This document shows positions 9,204-18,258 of a stretch of 64,000 bases of DNA, in pieces; position 1 is the first letter of the stretch; the number at the start of each line of letters is the position of its first letter. Origin of the DNA: Ochrobactrum vermis (GTDB taxonomy: Bacteria; Pseudomonadota; Alphaproteobacteria; Rhizobiales; Rhizobiaceae); contig NZ_PCOC01000002.1 of assembly GCF_002975205.1 (NCBI RefSeq), positions 1,441,001 through 1,505,000 on the forward strand, given 5' to 3'. The position numbers and the translations under genes were made by a program. The notes below the pieces were generated by a model. The model had not been told where the DNA came from and made no database searches. It saw nothing but the letters and a program-made list of their open reading frames with translations.

Positions 9204-10577
9204 TCAAGCGAAGACGGTCGCGACTGCCTTTTTCGTGGCGGCTACAACCTTGTCTGCTTCCTCGGGCGTGAGGCAGAGCGGCGGAGCAAATCCCAGAATA
9301 TCTCCTTCCGGCATGGCGCGCCCAATAACATCATTGGCCAACAGCGCAGCAGAAACCTGTGCGCCGACCTTCAGCGACGGGTCGAAAAACTTGCGGTCGT
9401 CGCGATCATCGACAAATTCGATTGCCGCCATCAGACCTTCGCCGCGAATTTCGCCGACATGCTTGTGATCGCCAAGCGCATCCTGCAGCGCCTTGCGGAA
9501 ATAAGCGCCTGTAGAACCGGCATTTTCCACGAGGTTCAGTTCATCTATCAGCTTGAGATTGGCGACACCTGCTGCTGCGCAAATCGGATGGGCGGAATAG
9601 GTCCAGCCGTGGCCGATCGGCCCCATCTTGTCTGATCCCTGCACCAGCACCTGCCACATGCGGTCGGAAACAATCGACCCCGAAAGCGGGGCATAGGCTG
9701 ATGTAAGGCCCTTGGCGATGGTGATCAGGTCAGGCTTCATGCCGTAGTGATCAGAACCGAACATGCTGCCCAGACGGCCAAAGCCAGTGACGACTTCATC
9801 GGCAACGAGCAGAATGTCATAGCGATCAAGAACGGCTTGAATTTTCTGCCAATAGCCAGCCGGTGGAGGGACGATACCGCCAGTACCCAGAACAGGCTCG
9901 CCGATGAAGGCTGCAATGGTATCCGGCCCTTCTGCAAGGATCATTTCCTCGAGCGTGTCTGCGCAATGTTGCGAAAACTGCTCTTCGCTCATCGAACGGT
10001 CAGTACGGCGGAAATAATAAGGGGACTCCGTATGCAGGATCGGCGCGCGCGGCAAGTCGAATGCGTTGTGGAAAGTCGGAAGTCCGGTCATGCTGCCCGT
10101 CATCACGCCCGAACCGTGATACCCGCGCCAGCGCGAAATGATCTTCTTCTTCTCGGGACGGCCAAGAATATTGTTATAGTACCAGATCAGCTTGATGTTG
10201 GTTTCATTTGCATCCGAGCCCGAAAGACCGAAATAAACCCGGCTCATATGCTCCGGTGCGCGGTCGATAATCATCTTGGCGAGCGTGATGGATACTTCAG
10301 TGCCGTGACCGACATAGGCATGATAATAAGCGAGCTTGCGCGCCTGCTCCGCAATCGCATCTGCAATTTCCGTGCGGCCATAACCAACGTTGACGCAATA
10401 AAGACCTGCGAAGGCGTCGAGGCTCTTGCGGCCATTTACGTCGGCAATATACACGCCCTCGCCGCCTTCCAGCACACGCGTCGGCGTTTCACCACGGGCG
10501 TGCATGCCCATGTGCGTGGACGGGTGAAAGAAATGATCGCGATCCCAGGCGGTGAGTTCATTGCTATTGTTCAACAT
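9204..10577 (-). CDS. doeD: diaminobutyrate aminotransferase of ectoine degradation (DoeD-type), class III
   Basis: This is a PLP-dependent class III aminotransferase of 457 aa. Within this cluster it would convert L-2,4-diaminobutyrate to aspartate 4-semialdehyde. Visible motifs are the substrate/cofactor region YFGLSGSDANETNIKLI, the aspartate in LLVADEVVTGFGR that contacts the PLP ring, and the Schiff-base lysine in DLITIAKGLTSAYAPLSG (about Lys288). The ATG at 10577 has AAAGGAAC in front of it and starts just after the doeC stop, so the genes are cotranscribed. On sequence alone it could be a broader omega-amino acid:pyruvate aminotransferase; the ectoine role rests on the neighbours. Confidence 0.85.
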   Translation of the reverse strand: MLNNSNELTAWDRDHFFHPSTHMGMHARGETPTRVLEGGEGVYIADVNGRKSLDAFAGLYCVNVGYGRTEIADAIAEQARKLAYYHAYVGHGTEVSITLAKMIIDRAPEHMSRVYFGLSGSDANETNIKLIWYYNNILGRPEKKKIISRWRGYHGSGVMTGSMTGLPTFHNAFDLPRAPILHTESPYYFRRTDRSMSEEQFSQHCADTLEEMILAEGPDTIAAFIGEPVLGTGGIVPPPAGYWQKIQAVLDRYDILLVADEVVTGFGRLGSMFGSDHYGMKPDLITIAKGLTSAYAPLSGSIVSDRMWQVLVQGSDKMGPIGHGWTYSAHPICAAAGVANLKLIDELNLVENAGSTGAYFRKALQDALGDHKHVGEIRGEGLMAAIEFVDDRDDRKFFDPSLKVGAQVSAALLANDVIGRAMPEGDILGFAPPLCLTPEEADKVVAATKKAVATVFA

Positions 10578-10606
10578 GGGTATGTTCCTTTCCTGTCGCC
10601 ACGTTT

Positions 10607-12103
10607 TCACGCGGCGGTATCGATGCAGAGGTATTTGAGTTCGGTGAAGGCTTCGATACCCTGATGGGAACCTTCGCGGCCAAGCCCGGATTGTTTCCAG
10701 CCTCCGAAGGGTATCGGTGCGCCGGTGATCTTTGCGCGGTTGATGGCCACCATTCCGTATTCGAGCGCACGCCCCATGCGAAGCTGCCGTGCACCGTTTG
10801 CCGTTACAACGTAGGCAACGAGACCATATTGTGTGGCATTGGCACGTGCGATGACTTCGTCTTCATCATTGAAAACCGTGACTGCGGCTACCGGTCCGAA
10901 AGTCTCCTCATGCATGATCGCAGCGGCGTCTGGCACATCGACCAGCAATGTCGGCTCGAAGAACAGTGCATTTTCTCCAGGCCGTTTGCCGCCAACGAGT
11001 ACCCTGCCGCCCCGCTTCTCGGCGTCATGCACCTGCTCTTCTACCTTGTCGACCGCACGACTATGCATCAGGGGCCCAATTTCTGTTGCCGGATCGAGCC
11101 CGTTACCGACCTTCAGCGCAGCAATGCGTGCAGCGAAGGCTTCGGTGAATGATTTCAAGATACCACGCTGGACAAAGATGCGATTTGCAGCAAGGCAATC
11201 TTGGCCGGAAGTGGCAAATTTTGCAGCCATGGCGACGTCGACCGCCCGCGTGACATCGGCGTCATCGAAGATGATCAAAGGTGCATGCCCGCCGAGTTCC
11301 ATGACAAGCCGCTTCACGGTGTTGGCACATTTGGTGGCGATCAGCTTGCCAATTTCCGTTGAGCCCGTGAAGCTCAACGCCCTGACACGCTCATCGCGGC
11401 ACATTGTGTCGACGATTGGCGCGGCCTTACCGGTTACTACATTGAAGATGCCCGCGGGCATTCCGGCACGTTCGGCCAACTCTGCCAGGGCAAGCGCTGA
11501 AAGCGGTGTTTCAGAAGACGGATGCACGACGACCGGACAACCGGCAGCAATCGCTGCGGCTGCCTTGCGCGTAATCATGGCATTCGGAAAATTCCACGGT
11601 GTAACAAGCGCCACAACACCAAGCGCCTCATGACGCACGAGCATCTCGGCATCCGCTAGATGGCTTGTTATGGTTTCGCCATTCAGCCGCTTGGCCTCTT
11701 CCGCAAACCATTCGATGAAAGATGCGCCATAGTCGATCTCACCACATGATTCTGTCAGTGGCTTGCCCTGCTCCAGCGTCATCAGCAATGCGAGATCCTC
11801 GCGATTTGCCGTAACCAGCTCAAACCACCGCCGCAAAACAGCGGCTCGTTCCTGCGGCAGCTTATTCCGCCATGCCGGAAAAGCCTTTACCGCAGCATCG
11901 ATTGCAAGCGTCGTCTCCGCTTCACCAAGGCCTGCTACACGGGCCAGCCGTTGGCCCGTTGCAGGATCGATAACAGGGAAGGTTTCTGCCTTTTCTCCCG
12001 CTACCCAGCGTCCATCGGCATAGCCAAGTTCACGGAAAAGATGCTTGTCCCGAAGCCTGTTAAGCCCGTCATGTTGTATCGGATGATCCAGAACGGCGTT
12101 CAT
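10607..12103 (-). CDS. doeC: aspartate-semialdehyde/succinate-semialdehyde-type dehydrogenase (DoeC)
   Basis: This is an NAD(P)-dependent aldehyde dehydrogenase of 498 aa. In ectoine breakdown it oxidises aspartate 4-semialdehyde to L-aspartate. The family motifs are TPWNFPNAMITRKAAAA (cofactor region), FTGSTEIGK, the general-base glutamate in VMELGGHAP, the catalytic cysteine in SGQDCLAANRIFV (about residue 300), and the C-terminal PFGGWKQSGLGREG. By sequence it resembles succinate-semialdehyde dehydrogenases (GabD), the usual annotation (ssd) in ectoine clusters. It sits between the AsnC regulator and doeD on the same strand. The ATG at 12103 follows GGGAGAAG. Confidence 0.85.
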   Translation of the reverse strand: MNAVLDHPIQHDGLNRLRDKHLFRELGYADGRWVAGEKAETFPVIDPATGQRLARVAGLGEAETTLAIDAAVKAFPAWRNKLPQERAAVLRRWFELVTANREDLALLMTLEQGKPLTESCGEIDYGASFIEWFAEEAKRLNGETITSHLADAEMLVRHEALGVVALVTPWNFPNAMITRKAAAAIAAGCPVVVHPSSETPLSALALAELAERAGMPAGIFNVVTGKAAPIVDTMCRDERVRALSFTGSTEIGKLIATKCANTVKRLVMELGGHAPLIIFDDADVTRAVDVAMAAKFATSGQDCLAANRIFVQRGILKSFTEAFAARIAALKVGNGLDPATEIGPLMHSRAVDKVEEQVHDAEKRGGRVLVGGKRPGENALFFEPTLLVDVPDAAAIMHEETFGPVAAVTVFNDEDEVIARANATQYGLVAYVVTANGARQLRMGRALEYGMVAINRAKITGAPIPFGGWKQSGLGREGSHQGIEAFTELKYLCIDTAA

Positions 12104-12220
12104 TGTTCTTCTCCCAATTCTGGAAGAATCTTGTCACAGGATCGCCCTGGATTCGGACCAAAGGTACATCGACAGACATGCGAGTTGGACTAAATTTTAA
12201 AGCCAGACAGTCTGTTTGGG

Positions 12221-12718
12221 CTAGTCCGTCACGTCCTTGAACAGCGACAAAGGCGCGCTCGCTTTTTCGTCTTTGACCAGCTTCGTCACGATATAGGTGA
12301 AGTATCGCTCTATGCCAATGTTCTGGTCCAGAAGGCGGTCGATCAGGCGCTGATAGCCATCGATATCGCGTGCAACGATCATCAAAAAATAGTCCACCCC
12401 ACCGCCAACCGACCAGCAGGACACAATTTCCGGGATGGCCATGATAGCCCTCTCGAACCGGTCAAAATCGCTTTGACGATGATTACCCAGAGTGATCTGC
12501 ACAATGACGTGCGCAATGGGGGCTATTTTTCGATAGGCAATGCGTGCGTGATAGCCAGTTACGATACCCGCCTCTTCCAGCTTGCGTAGTCGCAGCCAGC
12601 AAGGCGTTGCAGAAAGCCCGGCCTTTTCCGCCAAGGCAAGCTTGGTGATCCGCGCATTCTCCTGAACGGCTTCCAGAATACGCAAATCGACAGCGTCTAG
12701 CTTCAAGGAGGCTTTCAT
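12221..12718 (-). CDS. doeX: Lrp/AsnC-family regulator of ectoine degradation (DoeX-like)
   Basis: This is a 165-residue feast/famine regulator. The N-terminal helix-turn-helix is LDAVDLRILEAVQENARITK followed by LALAEKAGLSATPCWLRLRKLEEAGIV. The C-terminal RAM ligand-binding domain includes VIVQITLGNHRQ and CWSVGGGVDYFLMIVARDID. The first ATG (12718) gives a normal-length protein; a TTG further upstream would add an unlikely 21-residue extension. Ectoine clusters commonly carry an AsnC gene next to the dehydrogenase and aminotransferase genes, as here. It probably acts on the divergent promoters between itself and eutB. The effector is not shown by sequence. Confidence 0.82.
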   Translation of the reverse strand: MKASLKLDAVDLRILEAVQENARITKLALAEKAGLSATPCWLRLRKLEEAGIVTGYHARIAYRKIAPIAHVIVQITLGNHRQSDFDRFERAIMAIPEIVSCWSVGGGVDYFLMIVARDIDGYQRLIDRLLDQNIGIERYFTYIVTKLVKDEKASAPLSLFKDVTD

Positions 12719-12816
12719 TTTGTTGATCCAGCATCTGCAAATATTCCTATTCTCATTGGCATGCCCATGCGTCACTGACAAGGCTGGGGCGTCGAAAAGT
12801 CGTTACAGATCAAAAT

Positions 12817-12848
12817 TGTAATGATCCAATATAATTATTGACATGATC
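12817..12848. promoter_or_regulatory. candidate promoter/operator between asnC and eutB
   Basis: Two related 10-mers, TGTAATGATC (12817-12826) and TGACATGATC (12839-12848), are 22 bp apart and flank a TATAAT at 12830-12835. They resemble the paired TGTCATGATG repeats in the enuR promoter, also around a TATAAT. MocR-type regulators typically bind direct repeats, so these are candidate EnuR or AsnC sites. No convincing -35 box was seen. Confidence 0.4.
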
Positions 12849-13026
12849 ACAATGGTCTTTCACACATAGAGCCAAGAACAAAAATCAAGCATATGGGGAA
12901 CGAGGATGCGGCCTTACGGTTTCGCACGTGGCGCATTATTGCGCCTTCCGTCTGCTCTTTTAGTGCAGCATACGGCGAAACCTGACGCAGTTCTCCCCAT
13001 TGCATGACGCTATGAGAGGCGGCGCC

Positions 13027-14022
13027 GTGTCAAAGATGACTGCTGCAATGATTGGTCTTGCTGAAATCGAATCCGCTCGCGACAAGCTGAAAGGTCTTGT
13101 CGTGAAAACGCCGCTTACGCATTCTGAGTATCTCAGCGAACTTGCCGGAACTCCCGTTTATCTCAAGCTTGAAAATCGACAGACGACCGGCAGCTTCAAG
13201 CTGCGCGGCGCGACCAATGCCGTCCTTGGCCTGTCGCTGGAAGACCGTGAACGCGGAGTTGTGACTGCATCAACCGGCAATCATGGACGCGCCCTTGCAC
13301 ATGCTGCATCCGAACAAGGATTGACCGCTACCGTTTGCCTCTCATCGCTCGTGCCTCGTAACAAGGTCGATGCAATCCGCGACCTTGGTGCAGACGTGCG
13401 CATTATTGGGAAATCCCAGGACGATGCCATGGATGAGGTCGCGCGGCTGGCCCGCGAAGATGGAATGAACGTCATTCCGCCATTCGACGATCCCCGTATT
13501 ATTGCCGGACAGGGCACAATCGGCTTGGAAATAATTGATGACAATCCCGACACTGAGACCGTTCTCATTCCTCTTTCAGGTGGGGGCCTTGCTGCTGGCA
13601 TTGCGGCGGCGGTGAAAGCCCGGCGTCCTCATAGCCGCGTGATCGGGATTTCCATGCGTCGCGGCGCAGCCATGGATGCCAGCCTTAAAGCAGGCAAGCC
13701 GGTCAATGTCGAAGAACTGGATACGCTTGCGGATTCGCTGGGCGGCGGCATCGGGCTCGACAATCATTGGACTTTTGCGATGTGCCGCTCGCTGCTGGAC
13801 GACGTGATCCTGCTCGATGAAGAGGAGATCGCAGCCGGGATAAGACATGCCGCGACACGGGAAGGTGAAGTCATCGAGGGTGCCGCAGCGGTCGGCATTG
13901 CCAGCTTGTTGAGCGGCAAGATCAGGCCAACCGGACCAACTGCGGTCATCTTATCCGGTGGCAATATTGATCCTGAACATCACCGCGCAATCGTGGAAAA
14001 TCGCTATCGGAGGGCGGGCTGA
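13027..14022 (+). CDS. eutB: hydroxyectoine utilization dehydratase EutB (threonine dehydratase-like)
   Basis: This is a PLP-dependent fold-type II enzyme of 331 aa, related to threonine dehydratase. In ectoine clusters the EutB family is linked to converting the hydroxyectoine-derived intermediate. The Schiff-base lysine is about Lys58 in TTGSFKLRGATNAV. The phosphate-binding glycine loop is SGGGLAAGIAAAVK, and a C-terminal SGGNID closes the active site. There is no C-terminal ACT domain, unlike biosynthetic threonine deaminases. The GTG at 13027 is preferred because GAGAGG lies at good spacing; upstream TTG/ATG codons lack this. It overlaps eutC by one base (TGATG) and heads the eutBC-doeAB unit. 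Confidence 0.86.
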   Translation: MSKMTAAMIGLAEIESARDKLKGLVVKTPLTHSEYLSELAGTPVYLKLENRQTTGSFKLRGATNAVLGLSLEDRERGVVTASTGNHGRALAHAASEQGLTATVCLSSLVPRNKVDAIRDLGADVRIIGKSQDDAMDEVARLAREDGMNVIPPFDDPRIIAGQGTIGLEIIDDNPDTETVLIPLSGGGLAAGIAAAVKARRPHSRVIGISMRRGAAMDASLKAGKPVNVEELDTLADSLGGGIGLDNHWTFAMCRSLLDDVILLDEEEIAAGIRHAATREGEVIEGAAAVGIASLLSGKIRPTGPTAVILSGGNIDPEHHRAIVENRYRRAG

Positions 14023-15038
14023 TGGCTGAGATGAGAATTCTGACTGAAGCCGACCTGCGACAGATCATAGCCCTCGACATTGAAAGCGTGTCTTGTGTGG
14101 AGGGTGCATTCCGCGCGCTCGCCAGCGGCGGCGTCAACATGCCGCCTATTCTTCGGCTGGACATCCCGGCCGAACGCGGCGAAGTCGACGTGAAAACGGC
14201 CTACATTCCCGGACTTGACAGCTTTGCCATAAAGGTTAGTCCCGGCTTTTTCAACAATCCCTCCATCGGCCTGTCATCCACCAATGGACTGATGATCCAG
14301 TTTTCGGCCAAGACCGGGCTTATCGAGGCGCTGTTGCTGGACAATGGCTACCTGACCGATGTGCGCACGGCTGCAGCCGGTGCCGTCGCTGCAAAATATC
14401 TGGCGCGGGAAAATGCCCGTGTCGCCACTATCTTCGGTGCTGGCATGCAGGCAGGAATGCAGCTTGAAGCGTTGACACTGGTGCGACCCATCAACGAAGC
14501 GCGGATATGGGCACGCAACGTCAATAACGCGCAAAAAGCGGCAAGAATCTTGAGTGAAAAACTCGGAATTTCAGTGAAGGCAGTCGCAGACGCACAAGAA
14601 GCTTGCAACGGCGCCGACATAATTGTCACGACAACCCCATCGGAAACACCGCTCGTCAAGTCCGAATGGCTGGTCCCCGGCCAGCACGTTACTGCGATGG
14701 GTTCGGATGCCGAGCACAAGAACGAGATCGATCCTGCCCTGTTCCGGCGTCCAATCATCTATGTTGCTGACAGCCTGTCTCAGACGCGCAGGCTTGGTGA
14801 GTTGCATCACGCAATTTCGGCAGGGTTTGTTGCGACGGATACCGTCTTCCCAGAACTCGGCCAAATTGCTCTCAATGTCCCAACATTCCAGCGAAAGGCA
14901 GAGGATATAACCTTCTGCGACCTCACCGGAACGGGTGTTCAAGATACGGCAATCGCTCATCTCGCGACGGAGCGCGCCAGCCTGCGCGATGCAGGCACAA
15001 AAATCGATTCAACCAAAACTGCAGGAGCCAGTCGATGA
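14022..15038 (+). CDS. eutC: ectoine utilization protein EutC (ornithine cyclodeaminase/mu-crystallin family)
   Basis: This is a 338-residue NAD(P)-dependent enzyme of the ornithine cyclodeaminase/mu-crystallin fold. In ectoine clusters EutC works with EutB on the hydroxyectoine branch. The substrate-binding region is VDVKTAYIPGLDSFAIKVSP, followed by LDNGYLTDVRTAAAGAVAAK. The Rossmann dinucleotide fold is VATIFGAGMQAGMQLEALTL, then IIVTTTPSETPLV. Translation is probably coupled to eutB (one-base overlap), and the 3' end overlaps doeA by ATGA. Without the context it could be named only as an ornithine cyclodeaminase homologue. Confidence 0.87.
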   Translation: MAEMRILTEADLRQIIALDIESVSCVEGAFRALASGGVNMPPILRLDIPAERGEVDVKTAYIPGLDSFAIKVSPGFFNNPSIGLSSTNGLMIQFSAKTGLIEALLLDNGYLTDVRTAAAGAVAAKYLARENARVATIFGAGMQAGMQLEALTLVRPINEARIWARNVNNAQKAARILSEKLGISVKAVADAQEACNGADIIVTTTPSETPLVKSEWLVPGQHVTAMGSDAEHKNEIDPALFRRPIIYVADSLSQTRRLGELHHAISAGFVATDTVFPELGQIALNVPTFQRKAEDITFCDLTGTGVQDTAIAHLATERASLRDAGTKIDSTKTAGASR

Positions 15039-16213
15039 GTGTGGAACTCAACTTCACCCGCGCGGAATACGATCAGCGGATAGCCAAAACCCGTCGCGCC
15101 ATGGAGAAGGCAGGCTTCGATATCATCATAGTCACCGATCCATCCAACATGCATTGGTTGACCGGCTATGACGGCTGGTCCTTCTATGTTCATCAATGTG
15201 TTGTGCTTTCAATGGACGGCGAACCGATCTGGTACGGTCGCGGTCAGGACGGTAATGGTGCGAAACGCACTGCATGGCTCAACCACGACAACATTATCGG
15301 CTATCCTGATCATTACGTGCAGTCGCTCGAACGTCACCCTATGGATCTTCTGGCATCAATGCTGGAGGAAAAAGGCTGGGGTAACAAGACAATCGCCGTC
15401 GAGTTCGACAATTACTGGTACACGGCTGCCGCTCATCACGCTTTGCAGAAGCACTTGCCAAATGCCCGGTTCAAGGATGCGCAAGGACTGGTAAACTGGC
15501 AGCGTGCCGTCAAAAGCCCGACGGAAATCGACTATATGCGCAAAGCCGGCCGCATAGTGGAAGCCATGCACCGGCGCATCGTCGACAAAATCGAGCCAGG
15601 CATGCGTAAATGCGATCTGGTCGCGGAGATCTACGATGCAGGCACGCGCGGCGTTGACGATTTCGGCGGGGATTATCCGGCCATTGTGCCGCTGCTGCCT
15701 TCCGGGCCCGACGCATCCGCGCCGCACCTGACCTGGAACGATCAACCGATGAAGACTGGCGAAGGCACCTTCTTCGAAATCGCTGGCTGCTATAAGCGCT
15801 ATCATTGCCCGCTGTCGCGCACCGTATTTCTCGGCAAGCCGACACAAGCGTTTCTTGATGCCGAAAAAGCCACGCTCGAAGGCATGGAAGCGGGGCTTGC
15901 TGCCGCTCGACCCGGCAACACCTGCGAAGATATCGCAAACGGCTTCTTCGCTGTGCTGAAGAAATACGGGATCATTAAGGACAACCGCACCGGCTATTCA
16001 ATTGGCCTGTCCTATCCGCCGGATTGGGGCGAGCGCACGATGAGCCTGCGCCCCGGCGACCGCACCGAATTGCAGCCAGGCATGACCTTTCATTTCATGA
16101 CAGGTCTCTGGCTGGAAACCATGGGGCTGGAAATCACCGAGAGCATCGTAATCACCGAAACAGGCGTCGAGTGCCTGTCGAATGTGCCCCGCAAGCTCGT
16201 GGTCAAGGATTAG
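15035..16213 (+). CDS. doeA: ectoine hydrolase DoeA (EutD), M24/creatinase fold
   Basis: This cytoplasmic hydrolase opens the ectoine ring to N-acetyl-L-2,4-diaminobutyrate, the first step of ectoine catabolism. It is 392 aa, with a creatinase-type N-terminal domain (about residues 10-165; FDIIIVTDPSNMHWLTGYDG) and a C-terminal pita-bread fold (about 175-390). In the M24 core, the place where metallopeptidases carry two metal-binding aspartates reads FFEIAG (about residue 248) and RYHCPLSRT. The usual ligands are therefore not conserved, as in creatinase, which hydrolyses a related C-N bond without that metal site. Gene order eutB-eutC-doeA-doeB with ATGA overlap supports the role. Confidence 0.9.
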   Translation: MSVELNFTRAEYDQRIAKTRRAMEKAGFDIIIVTDPSNMHWLTGYDGWSFYVHQCVVLSMDGEPIWYGRGQDGNGAKRTAWLNHDNIIGYPDHYVQSLERHPMDLLASMLEEKGWGNKTIAVEFDNYWYTAAAHHALQKHLPNARFKDAQGLVNWQRAVKSPTEIDYMRKAGRIVEAMHRRIVDKIEPGMRKCDLVAEIYDAGTRGVDDFGGDYPAIVPLLPSGPDASAPHLTWNDQPMKTGEGTFFEIAGCYKRYHCPLSRTVFLGKPTQAFLDAEKATLEGMEAGLAAARPGNTCEDIANGFFAVLKKYGIIKDNRTGYSIGLSYPPDWGERTMSLRPGDRTELQPGMTFHFMTGLWLETMGLEITESIVITETGVECLSNVPRKLVVKD

Positions 16214-16222
16214 GACGCTGCG

Positions 16223-17251
16223 ATGATGCACACGTCGCCTCCCTCACGTCCCTCCCCGATCACGCCGACCGTCGATCTCAACCGTGACGGCGTGCAGCAC
16301 GGACATCTGCGACTGCCGTGGTCCAGAGACGATTCCGCATGGGGATCGCTGATGTTACCGATCTGCGTGATCCGGAATGGAGACGGCCCAACGGCTCTCC
16401 TGACAGGCGCCAACCACGGCGATGAATATGAAGGTCCGGTCGCGCTTTACGACCTCGCCGCCAATCTGAAACCGGAGCATATCAGCGGGCGCGTCATCAT
16501 TGTTCCGGCAATGAACTATCCAGCCTTTCTAGCCGGGACGCGGACATCCCCTATCGACAAAGGCAATCTCAACCGCAGTTTCCCCGGTCGCCCGGATGGA
16601 ACCGTGACGGACAAGATCGCGGACTACTTTACCCGCTATCTTCTACCCGCAGCCGATATCGTCATGGATTTTCACTCCGGCGGACGAACACTCGATTTCC
16701 TGCCTTACGCTGCCGCACATGCCTTGCCCGATACAGCACAGGAAGCGCGTTGCTTTGCCGGTGTGAAAGCCTTTTCGGCCCCCTTTTCCATGCGGATGAT
16801 CGAAATCGACGCCGTGGGCATGTATGACACCACCGCGGAAGAAGCGGGCAAGGTGTTCGTGACAACCGAACTTTCCGGCGGCGGCACGATTTCAGCCCGC
16901 ACGGCTTCAATAGCCAAACGCGGCATTCGCAACCTTTTGTGCCATGCGGGCATTTTGCATGGAGAGGTGGAGCTTTCCCCTACGACCTGGCTCGATATGC
17001 CATCGCAGGAATGCTTCGGTTTTGCTGATACCGAAGGTTTGCTCGAGCCATTGATCGACCTCGGCGCGGATGTACGCAAGGGCGATCTCATTGCGCGTGT
17101 TCATACTGTGGCCCGCACCGGCGTGGCTCCGCAGGAATATCGCGCCGCACTCGACGGGATTCTCGCTGCCCGTCATTTTCCTGGCCTTATCAAGATGGGT
17201 GACTGCCTGTCGGTCATTGCCACGATCAGCGAGGAACCGACCTCGGGATAA
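16223..17251 (+). CDS. doeB: N-acetyl-diaminobutyrate deacetylase DoeB (EutE), AstE/AspA family
   Basis: This zinc-dependent deacylase removes acetate from N-alpha-acetyl-L-2,4-diaminobutyrate to give diaminobutyrate, the substrate of DoeD. It belongs to the succinylglutamate desuccinylase/aspartoacylase fold (342 aa). Zinc-binding residues are in TGANHGDEYEGPVALYDL (His and Glu of H-x2-E, about residues 66-69) and in VMDFHSGGRTLDF (His, about residue 150). A substrate-positioning Arg/Asn region is KGNLNRSFPGRPDGTV. It starts nine bases after the doeA stop. A 70-base gap separates it from ehuB, so degradation and uptake genes probably share a transcript. Confidence 0.9.
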   Translation: MMHTSPPSRPSPITPTVDLNRDGVQHGHLRLPWSRDDSAWGSLMLPICVIRNGDGPTALLTGANHGDEYEGPVALYDLAANLKPEHISGRVIIVPAMNYPAFLAGTRTSPIDKGNLNRSFPGRPDGTVTDKIADYFTRYLLPAADIVMDFHSGGRTLDFLPYAAAHALPDTAQEARCFAGVKAFSAPFSMRMIEIDAVGMYDTTAEEAGKVFVTTELSGGGTISARTASIAKRGIRNLLCHAGILHGEVELSPTTWLDMPSQECFGFADTEGLLEPLIDLGADVRKGDLIARVHTVARTGVAPQEYRAALDGILAARHFPGLIKMGDCLSVIATISEEPTSG

Positions 17252-17322
17252 ATCGAATAATACCAGCCAACTGACAAGCCGGACAACAAAACAACCGGCA
17301 TTCAAAAAGAGGAGTGAACACG

Positions 17323-18186
17323 ATGCACATGAAACTTCATACGATTTCCGCCCTGTTTTCGGCAGCGGCAGTCCTGGCTCTCACGCTTCCGTCCCAGGCC
17401 GTTACGGTCGATGATCTCAAGAGCGCGGGCTTCGTTCGTGGAGCCACCGCCAACGAAGTGCCATACGGTTACATGGATGAGAGCGGCGCGGCCAAGGGCA
17501 TTGGTCCTGACGTCGCCGCTGCAATTTTCAAAAAGCTTGGCATTGAGGAAGTCGATTGGACAGTTACTCCATTCGGCTCGCTCATTCCCGGCCTGAAAGC
17601 CAAACGGTTCGAGTTTGTCGCGGCTGAGCAGAATGTCCTGCCGGATCGCTGCAAACAGGTGCAATTCACTGTTGCAAATTCGAGTTACGGCGAAGGTCTT
17701 CTGGTCCCCAAGGGTAACCCGAAGAAAATTCATTCCTATGAAGACATCAAGAAGGATCCGTCGCTGAAAGTTGCGATCGTTTCAGGTGCAGACCAAATCG
17801 ATTTCCTGCATGGAATGGGTATCGATGAATCACAAATCGTCATGATCCAGGGCAATGCCGATGCGCCGTCGACGGTTCAGACCGGACGCGCTGATGCCTA
17901 TGCCGCAACGGAGTTGACGGTGGCCAAACTGGTCGACAATTCGCCGGAACTGGAACAGGCGCATCCATTCACCGATCCTGTCGTCGACGGCAAGTCTGCG
18001 AGAAGTTTCGGCGCCTTCAGCTTCCGTCCGGAAGATAAGGAGTTCTACGAAGCCTTCAACAATGCGCTCATCGAGTTCAAGAAGACTGACGACTATAAGA
18101 AAATCCTTATGACCTATGGACTTAGCGAGGAAAGCGTAGAAGCTGCCCGAACTGTGGATACGGCCAGCCTCTGCAAGGCAAAGTAA
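17323..18186 (+). CDS. ehuB: ectoine/hydroxyectoine ABC transporter, substrate-binding protein EhuB
   Basis: This periplasmic solute-binding protein (family 3, amino-acid type) delivers ectoine or hydroxyectoine to EhuCD. A signal peptide of about 24 residues is seen (hydrophobic core ISALFSAAAVLALTL, cleavage after SQA). The mature part includes VRGATANEVPYGYMDESGAA and ADIVPFGSLIPGL-like family segments (here TVTPFGSLIPGLKAKRFEFV). The ATG at 17323 is about ten bases from AGAGGAG; a GTG at 17314 and ATG at 17329 are alternatives. It is the first ehu gene and is followed by a stable hairpin, a common way to raise binding-protein levels over permeases. Confidence 0.9.
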   Translation: MHMKLHTISALFSAAAVLALTLPSQAVTVDDLKSAGFVRGATANEVPYGYMDESGAAKGIGPDVAAAIFKKLGIEEVDWTVTPFGSLIPGLKAKRFEFVAAEQNVLPDRCKQVQFTVANSSYGEGLLVPKGNPKKIHSYEDIKKDPSLKVAIVSGADQIDFLHGMGIDESQIVMIQGNADAPSTVQTGRADAYAATELTVAKLVDNSPELEQAHPFTDPVVDGKSARSFGAFSFRPEDKEFYEAFNNALIEFKKTDDYKKILMTYGLSEESVEAARTVDTASLCKAK

Positions 18187-18197
18187 GTTGAATTACA

Positions 18198-18228
18198 GCC
18201 CGCCGAACCGGTTAACGGCTCGGCGGGC
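18198..18228 (+). terminator. intercistronic hairpin after ehuB
   Basis: A perfect 9-bp GC-rich stem, GCCCGCCGA with its complement, lies between ehuB and ehuC. It has no strong T-run, so partial termination or mRNA-stabilising action is more likely than full termination, favouring EhuB over the membrane subunits. Confidence 0.6.
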
Positions 18229-18258
18229 CTTGTCTCATCTCAACCGGGAGACGAACAT

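Noticed and set aside
12719..12781. N-terminal extension of the AsnC regulator from a TTG at 12781
   Set aside because: The extra 21 residues are not family-like, and the ATG at 12718 gives the usual length.
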